This document shows, piece after piece, positions 57,000 to 64,000 of a stretch of 64,000 bases of DNA (positions are counted from its first letter, which is position 1; each line of letters begins with the position of its first letter). The notes under the pieces were generated by a model, which was given only the letters and a program-made list of their open reading frames with translations, was not told the DNA's origin and searched no databases. The translations under genes and the position numbers were made by a program. Origin of the DNA: Pseudeuparius sepicola (lineage: Eukaryota > Arthropoda > Insecta > Coleoptera > Anthribidae). The DNA is taken from contig OY987298.1 of assembly GCA_963920635.1 (NCBI GenBank), forward strand, positions 4,621,691-4,685,690, in the 5' to 3' direction.

Positions 57000-57342
57000 G
57001 GACAATTTTTTAATTTGGGTAGTAAGGTATAAGGCCAAAGTGCAACTTCATTGGATGATTTACCATCAAAAATACTCTTTACTGCCATTAAAGATTTTAA
57101 CCCTTAATTCTTATCTACAGTAGCACCGTAGCATCTAATTTTTTTCTAACTTTATTACCTACATCAGCGGGATCCTTTCTACATTTAGCGGTAAATGTTT
57201 GAACAAAATCAATCCATTCGTTTAAACCTAAATTTCTACTTTCTAATGAAAGAATTATATCTGGTATAAAACTAAAATTAGCTTTAATAAAAACAAGTTG
57301 GTTAGCTACATCCGCATTTTTCAGGATTTCTTTACTTTGCAC
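57000..57342 (-). pseudogene. hAT transposase C-terminal fragment
   Basis: MQSKEILKNADVANQLVFIKANF, LGLNEWIDFVQTF, KDPADVGNKVRKKLD, then after a stop near 57112 LKSLMAVKSIFDG and VALWPYTLLPKLKNCPI. The order and spacing fit the region just before the C-terminal dimerisation block of hAT transposases; the dimerisation block itself is lost. The 8-bp duplication agrees. Assignment from memory of family pattern, moderate confidence. Confidence 0.55.
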
Positions 57343-58059
57343 TACGCACTGCTAGTTGTCTCTAGGCTCTCATAATCTTGGTTATATCTTATATCTATAA
57401 ATAAGTACCTATAAGAAAAACATGCAAATATGCACAAAAATATAGTTTTTCCAGAAATATGCAATGTTTTGCGAAATTTAATAAAATATGCAAAAAATGC
57501 ATATATATGCAATTTGCATATATTCCGCTCTTTAAATATCACCAATAATTGCATTGGTTGGTTACACTGTTCGACAGCTGGACACTTGTGCAGCGAAATG
57601 CGGTGAATAGGCGTGCCATAATTTCACAGGTAAATAGTTAAAATCGATATGGCTTTTTAGAGACCTTTTGACAATATTATATGGTGCATTAACCTTTACG
57701 TTGTGTTTGACGACAACCTTAAAAAACCTTAAAAGTGAAATGTTATGTTGCTTGTAGAATATGCATATATTATTTTTGAAAACTGCTTGACGCTTATGTC
57801 CTATATTCTTTTTGTGACGCCAATTAGAGTTTTTTATGCTGTTTCAACTGGCTTTAGAAATACTATACAAACATTTAGTTGTTTCTCGGGTACTCCTAAT
57901 TTGGAGGATGAGAATTATTATTATTATTAATATTATTTAACATCTTTAGACACATTATGTTTGTGACTTTCTATAATCTCTATGTTACTACTGTTCTATT
58001 CCTTATGCCTTTTTATGCGTTTTCTTTTAATTCGGGATTCTTTTTAGAGGACGCAGGTA

Positions 58060-58260
58060 ATCATATTTAGGCGCCTCGATAGTTTATGGCATTTACGGGC
58101 GGAAGAAGGAGCCTCGTCTCCGCGCCGAATCGTCCATAAATCGTCGAAACCGGAGGAGATATTAGACGGGGGGAAGGAAGTCGAAGTCTATTACGTTTTT
58201 AGTTTCGCAAAAAAAGGATGAAACGGGCGTAATATTTTTTCCGATAAGAATCGGCAATAT
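58060..58260 (+). repeat. Diverged partial copy of the 981-bp unit
   Basis: TAATCATAT, GTCTCCGCGCCG, CCATAAATC.TCG, GAGGAGATATTAGACGGGG and GGAAGGAAGTCG follow in the same order as in the unit at 52240-52380. Only this part of the unit is present, strongly diverged. Confidence 0.75.
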
Positions 58261-58833
58261 TTTCCGTTGCTATTATACCGCGTCCCTCCAATGGCTTTTT
58301 TTTTACAAATCATCGCCAATATTGAATTCTTTAATCTCAAAAACAAAATTTTTCTGTCTACGACCACTAACTTCTATCGAATGCTACGTCGATCTGTAAA
58401 TTATTTTATGCTAGTGCCAAAGCGGATTTTAAAGGCAAGGACTAGTCGGAAAACAAACTAAGCACGACATCAGTCGGGTTGGAACAATCTTTCTGCGATT
58501 TTATGCGAAATGTGACATCCTAGCGGAAAATGTCTACACAAAAGATATATAGGCATTTAAAAAATCAAAAAATCTATATAAGGTATTTTTCAACATAACC
58601 TCAAATTTTCCGAGGAAATGGCAGAAAACCGATTTTTCCGCGTTTATTTTTTATTTTCATAAATAACTCAATTTACATGAATGTCTGTGAAAGTGTACCC
58701 TTTTCTGCATTGAATAAACCTGATTTTACTGGAATCTTGGAAACAAGCAGTTTCCGAGATATTCAAATTAAAAAAAAACTTCTACAGACAACTTTACTGG
58801 TGTTTTTTTATTTACATATTTTAAATATTTATA
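58261..58833. other. Unassigned
   Basis: AT-rich after 58480; 58270-58470 is mixed with no supported frame. Confidence 0.3.
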
Positions 58834-58835
58834 TA

Positions 58836-59552
58836 CCGTGTGGTCATTTAAGTGTGCAACGTATGGGATTTTTTTATTAATTGCACAACCAAAATACAAA
58901 TATTCCAGAAAGTTGGTGCATGTTGGATAATCATATTAGGCGCACTTTATTTGCTTGCATACAGATAAAAAAAAATAAAAATTGTACAAGCGTGAAATAC
59001 AATTATTTCAGATAATTCAGCAAAATGTTATTAATCTAGAATTAAAAATTATGCCTAAATACCAAAACACTTGCTTGAAAAATATTAATACTTAATTTTT
59101 TTTTTTTTTATTTTCACCCTAAACAGTTTCAAAAATTAATCAAAATTAAACCAATTTCACATAACTTTGTTCAAATTCAAGCATATTTGTAAAATTAACT
59201 TAGATATTTATTTTTTTAAATTTAATTCGCAAAATTTTTATTTTTAATGTTTATTAAGAAACTGGAAATTAATTGATGAAAAAATGTTTTTTTCTTAGGA
59301 GGTTATGTTTTGGTACCTATTTCGGCACAGCTTTTAATTCTAAACAACTTTTCTTAATAACATTTTGCTGAATTTTCTTGTTCAGTTTTTGTATTTTTTT
59401 TAACCTACCCTGTATGCTGTTTAACTCGCAACCATTCTAAGTGCACCTAATATGATTATTGAACATGCATCAACTTTCGGCAATATCTGTATTTTGGTTG
59501 TGCAATTAATAAAGAAATCCCATATGTTGCACAATTAAAAATAACCACACTG
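58836..59552. mobile_element. TA-flanked palindromic MITE (717 bp)
   Basis: Ends CCGTGTGGTCATTTAAGTGTG / AATTAAAAATAACCACACTG; TA at 58834-58835 and 59553-59554. Arms share TTAATTGCACAACCAAAATAC, GGTGCATGTTG and ATAATCATATTAGG blocks and a central ATAACATTTTGCTGAAT pair. Confidence 0.85.
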
Positions 59553-59867
59553 TATATAAAGTGTGTTTCACTTCAAGTCGAGACAATTGACAAACAAAAT
59601 TGAATATAATCTACTTTGAAAGATCTACATTTTGACTCTAATTTTTTTCAGATTCGTCTTTTCCATGACCTACTACGATCAAAATTAGACCCCCAAAAAC
59701 TGCAAAAGTAGGTACATTAAGAAGTTTTTAGGAAAAAAATGAATAGCACAGTCCTGTTGGCCATACCCGAAACCCCACATATCAGGTTTCACGATCATAG
59801 CTTATACATGGCGTTCATAAAGTAGCTTCAAACATAACAACAATACGGTGTTTCGGAGTACCCTGTA

Positions 59868-60263
59868 CAGGGTGGGCCAAATTAGACACTTTTAAAGGGA
59901 AACTCATATTTTTGACGGAATTTCATTGTAGGTATGTTATAAATATTATAAATTATACAAAAATAGAAAAATCTGTACCCTGCCTAAACAGCCTAACTGA
60001 AAATTTTACAGGTAGGTAACGGTAAACATTTTTCCACGATTGTTTCATTGTCACACCGTCCAAAGAAAAGTTACGGCCACTTTTCGAAAACGCACATTTT
60101 CGAAAAACGCCCTGTAACTCAAGAACGGTAACAGATATCCATTTGCGGTTTTCGCCATTAAGTTTACCATAAAAAATGAGCCGCAGACACCGATATCAGT
60201 TTTCGTCTATCTCCGTCAAAAATAGGAGTTTCCCTTTAAAAGTGTCCAATTTGGCCCACCCTG
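59868..60263. mobile_element. CAGGGTGGGCC MITE (396 bp)
   Basis: Ends CAGGGTGGGCCAAATTAGAC / GTCCAATTTGGCCCACCCTG; TA at 59866-59867 and 60264-60265. The left TA is shared with another outward-facing end (GGAGTACCCTG), making CCCTGTACAGGG. Confidence 0.9.
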
Positions 60264-60265
60264 TA

Positions 60266-63030
60266 CAAACACCGAGAAATATTTTAAAATTATTATTTCT
60301 TTGCAGTTTTTAAGGCTCAAATAAGCCATCAATTCTCACGATTTTATGCTCTGCCTCACAATAAAAATAGAAAAATCGAAGAAAATCGTTTTTTCTCTTG
60401 GTGTTTTTTTCCACACTTTTAACTTATGCCTATTAAAAAACAACAATATTAAATTTTAGAAAGTATTTTCAATAAAGAGCACCCTTTCTTGATTTGAAAA
60501 AAAATTTTTTTTTTTTTTGAGAAATGTGAATATTTCGGAAGCTACTAGGTAAATTGAGATATTTTTTGGAAGACAACAAATAAAAAACTGAAAAATCGGT
60601 TTTTCGCCATTTTTTTTGAAAATTTTATAACAATCCTAGGTCTGCTATACTTGGGTCTGTCCAATAAAATCCTGTTACCTTCGTTAAATATACAAGATTT
60701 ATTTATCACGTTTTGTGATGTTACAATTTTGGATTGTACAACTTTAATGATCTAAAATGAATCGACTTTAGGATAAGGTTAATATTGAAGAAATATTTAA
60801 ATACAATAAATTAGGAAATAGAGTTAAATTTTTAGTTAAAAATTTAAAGTTAAATTTTGATAAAAATTGATTTAAGAACAAATAAAAAGATTAAATTAGC
60901 TTTACAATTAAACTGACTGTTCAGCTTCTATTATGCTTCACTCTGAATCTTAAGTTTGAACTGCGTCTTCAGTCGCTTACGCTCAAACGAGGCTCGTAGA
61001 AGTGTGGGGCGTGGCTAGGGCTTCCTCCGGTCCTTGTCTGCTCCAATAGGCGTTGCAGATGTTGAGGCTAGCAGATATCTCAGGGCGTCGCCGAAGTAGA
61101 GCTGACCAGGAGTCGACACCTATGCCAACGCAACTCCACTCGATGCCTACGCAACTCTCGTCACGTTGTTCCGCCGTCAGAGGGCTGTGATCGTAGCGTC
61201 CTCAGAGATGGTGTGCAAGCATGAACAGATCAGAAAGAAAGTAGCATTAGACAAGGTCTAAGCCTTTTACAGAAATTTATAAACCAATAGGTTAGATTAA
61301 TATTTAAAATTGAATTATGATACTAAAGTTATTAAATATTGACAAATGATGAAAATGAAACGATTAGAACTATACTAATTTAAGGGGAACTATGCATAGT
61401 TTTTTTCAAATTTTATAGATAATATTATTGAACTGTCCGGAATAGCAAAGTGCTTAATATTTAATAAGAAAAAATTTTGAGAATGCTCCAGCCCGAATTC
61501 TTGAAATTTAAGATATTTTAATACTTATTTAACGCGGAAAGTTTATTTGAGACTTGAACGGTAAAATAGAGAAACTAAGAAAGCTGATAAACTAAAGGCA
61601 ATATGAATTTACTAGGAAAGTGAAAATATCGGTATCAGATTTACTTGAGTGGCCCGGTACCACAGAATCGAGACCTAACTCGAAAAATAAGGAAGTAACG
61701 TGTGACCAATGTGACCAAAACTTGAAAATATTCAACAAGATAACAGCCGCAAGATGGTGGGTGTTCAAAAAAAGGACAATGCTATGTTTTTGAGTTAAAG
61801 ATGGCCGGGGCCTTGGACGAAATCAGTCCTTCAAAAAAATAGCACGTCTAAAAAAACGCCACAGGTGAGTAGTAAAGTAGCTGAACTAAGCCAAAAATCA
61901 AAAGAAATTACTCACCTGTGGGGTCTTCCAGGAGAAACAACCACCACCTGCTTGCTGTGTCCCGCGCTTCCTCAGCTACGCAGCCAAAAAGGAAATGCCT
62001 CGGGCAAACGTCGCTGCCTCACGACGCCGTGGACATAGAAAAGAGAAAAACGCAAAAATATTAGTCACACGAAGTCAATCCCCGATATTAAGACACAAAA
62101 CCACTCAAATAAATCACCGATGGCAAAAATTCAACTAGATAAAAGCCGAAAATGCCGAAAATTTGGCGGGAAAATGGGCAGATGCCTCTGCGCGACTCGA
62201 CACACACGAAGACGGGAGCAAACTCCTCTCAGGTCGGACCCTACCGGCCGATCGCTGGCAGGACCTACGTCATGCGACCAATCAGGTTTTAGCAAGACAC
62301 GCATTTAATCAACTAAACAGTATTTATGTTCACATTATGCATCAACAGAACCGAAAAATCGAGTAATTCATAATACAGATCTTTAACTACATACCTGCTG
62401 AAATGTAAACACACACTTGAATTTTTGCATTTTGAATATGCCAGGGTTCGAGGCTAGTACACGGCCATTTCCGTATATAACGCGCGAAAATTTGAATTAT
62501 TTGAAATTTTAAAATTTGAAAAAGTGGTAATAAAATTGAATACAATGTTATAAATGAATTGAAACTGTACGAAGAATAAATTAGTTATTTAGTATAAGAT
62601 ATTATGAGATATGTTCAAAAATAATGACTTTATGTTAATAACAAAATATAAAAAAACGAGTAACGGATTTTGAAATGGTTATAACGCCTTATATAAAAGT
62701 TAAATAAGGACATTTTCCGATGGGAGATCACATTTCGCCGAAAATCGCAAAAAAAACAATTTCAACCTCTAAACAGCACCCCCATTTTACCATTTCGGCT
62801 GGTGTCGTATTTAATTCTCGCTTTTTCTCTTTATTACGACCTTAACTAAATTTTTCGGCTGGTTTTTGCCTGTTAATGAATTTATTCGTAGTTGAAAAAG
62901 ACATGTGTAAGTCGAGTCCTGTTAAAAATCATAACAGCAATACGAAATACGCATACGCAATCCCTCTATACGTATTTGCAGCGCGTCATTCGTTACGTTT
63001 ATTATTACGGTTAATGTGTAGCTGGTAACG
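60266..63030. other. Unassigned; two GC-richer segments
   Basis: 60950-61240 and 61900-62300 are GC-richer. TGTTACC at 60673 preceded on the minus strand by AATAAA-like signals hints at a minus-strand LTR end, but no partner or target duplication was found. A 16-bp inverted repeat with splice-donor-like centres lies at 61859-61922. Frames near 62.1-62.35 kb overlap and are unrecognised. Confidence 0.3.
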
Positions 63031-63032
63031 GC

Positions 63033-63230
63033 CTTTTCAGCCAGCCACCGGACTAGCTCAGCCGGTTGCGCGGGTCGTCTTCCGGATTCGCATCCTGGCA
63101 TTGTACACCGGGAGGGCATTGTTTGTCCAGACCTGTTTGGTATACCTAGACTTCCCCTATGGACTCTCCCGGCCATCACATAATACAGGTAGCGACAGAA
63201 ACTATTTATACAATGTAATAATGTAAAAAA
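63033..63230 (+). mobile_element. tRNA-derived SINE
   Basis: RNA polymerase III promoter boxes TAGCTCAGCCGG (A, 63054-63065) and GGATTCGCATCC (B, 63083-63094) sit 17 bases apart within CCGGACTAGCTCAG...CACCGGG, a tRNA-like head. This is followed by a non-tRNA body (GGACTCTCCCGGCCATCAC). No clean cloverleaf, so a SINE rather than a functional tRNA. The extent of the tail is approximate. Confidence 0.6.
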
Positions 63231-63299
63231 GGAAGAGAATATATGACGCAGTTATTAATTAAAAATTTCGATGTACGAGGCTCGATTTGTGACGTTATA

Positions 63300-64000
63300 C
63301 AGGGTGAGTTGTTTTCGATGACCACTATGGGCGGAAACTAGCAGAGCTTGAAGAAAGGTTAAATGGGGAAAGAAGTGCGGTTTTAAATGCTAAATCTAAT
63401 GCCCCTTTTGGATCTTTAAAAAAGTTCATGGGTCACTAGATATTTTGAAAAGAGTGTTTTTTTGCTATTTCATCAGATCTCTGTAGCTCCGTTATTTCTG
63501 ATTATACAGAAAAACTGTAGAGACAAAAATTATACTTAGATAATTTTGGGCTTAATAAGATAATCCAATTTTTTATGATATTTGTGGTTTTGAGATATGA
63601 CATATATTTTTGTTTTTTTAAATGCAAATCATAGTTGGCTGTGGCCTGATCGAATTGGCCATTTTTTGAGCTTTCCAAAGATATAATACTCGGCACAGTT
63701 ATTATAAAAAATAAAATAACTATGGCTAATTTTCAGATTTTTTTTAATTTTCGCATAGTCGGCCATGGAAAATTTTCATAATTACGTTCTATTTTATAAT
63801 TAGACATACTTCAAACTTTCTAATATTTTGTTTTTAGCTGGTTACAAATTGTAACAAAATAAAACAAAATTTAAAAAACTCAAATTAAAATTATTATTTT
63901 AAAAGATCACCTTTTAAAATAAAAAAGGTGTTCAAACAATCCACCATTATTATTTATGCAAATATTGCATCTTTTTAAAACTGAACTTGTCACGTTTCTT
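63300..64000. mobile_element. CAGGGTGAG MITE, runs off the window
   Basis: Left end CAGGGTGAGTTGTTTTCGATG after TA (63298-63299). Body matches 32933-33330 (GGAAACTAGC, AAGGTTAA.C/TGGG, TTAGATATTTTGAAAA, ATGACA). The right end is beyond 64000. Confidence 0.75.

Larger units (their letters stand above)
55982..57534 (-). mobile_element. hAT element (AAAAGGGCGGAATATATGCA end)
   Basis: Perfect 8-bp target duplication AATATCAC (55974-55981, 57535-57542). Inverted ends AAAAGGGCGGAATATATGCA and TAAAGAGCGGAATATATGCA. Subterminal DNA is rich in ATATGCA words. Carries a minus-strand transposase remnant and a nested MITE. 1,553 bp in total, ~858 bp without the MITE. Confidence 0.85.
55937..57870 (+). 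repeat. Interspersed repeat family F, copy 2, split by a hAT element
   Basis: ATTGTAGTAAAAACAAGTGA...GCCTAATATAATATCAC, interrupted at 55982-57534, then CAATAATTGCATTGGTTGGTTACACTG to AGAAATACTATAC. Matches 13848-15010 outside the insertions. Confidence 0.75.

Noticed and set aside
60673..61240. Possible minus-strand solo LTR (TGTTACC at 60673, poly(A)-like signals)
   Set aside because: No opposite end, target duplication or primer site could be found; left as unassigned.

Overview
The window looks like intergenic or intronic DNA from an arthropod, most likely an insect. It is AT-rich, eukaryotic in style, and crowded with decayed class II transposons: Tc1/mariner, hAT, piggyBac, a tyrosine-recombinase element, and swarms of TA-flanked MITEs whose ends begin CAGGGTG. 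It also carries Penelope-like retroelement pieces and one tRNA-derived SINE. I recognise no host gene. The only long coding sequence of clear ancestry belongs to a Crypton-type tyrosine recombinase. The insect order cannot be fixed from sequence alone.

Layout. 0-7 kb: mariner end, Tc1-like palindromic MITE with a nested element, then a 1.3 kb element with CCCAAG termini (A). 7-10.5 kb: two head-to-head Penelope 3' fragments around unrelated repeats; a hAT element interrupts the right one. 11-16 kb: complete but dead piggyBac element, MITEs, hAT element with a decayed transposase. 16.5-20 kb: mariner-type transposase remnants and a hAT MITE. 23.6-25.5 kb: 1.9 kb palindrome carrying a 70-bp TTAA-flanked hairpin. 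28.7-34.8 kb: Tc1-like element interrupted by a second CCCAAG element (B) and apparently by hAT and IS630-type fragments, then directly abutted by a 1.8 kb MITE. 35-40 kb: Penelope-like tail, small hairpins, MITEs. 40.9-43 kb: tyrosine-recombinase element. 43.4-47 kb: third CCCAAG element (C) containing another TIR element (D), itself containing a MITE. 48-50 kb: composite palindrome built from a 308-bp MITE that also occurs alone. 51.6-54.6 kb: GC-rich 981-bp unit present three times in tandem, with a diverged partial copy at 58.1 kb. 55.9-57.9 kb: older repeat interrupted by a hAT element that carries a MITE. 58.8-64 kb: more MITEs, a SINE, and the start of another MITE.

The islands between transposons are short, CpG-rich patches (about 1.1, 5.1, 10.5, 16.2, 18.4, 19.8, 28.2, 40.5 and 43.1 kb). 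They stand out from the AT-rich background and may be the remaining non-transposon DNA.

The coding remnants here are transposition enzymes. Nesting gives a relative chronology, and repeat pairs supply in-window empty sites that confirm several insertions. The strongest candidates for something undescribed are the CCCAAG-ended family with 2-bp target duplications and motif-dense cores, and the tyrosine recombinase gene enclosed by inverted repeats and hairpins.
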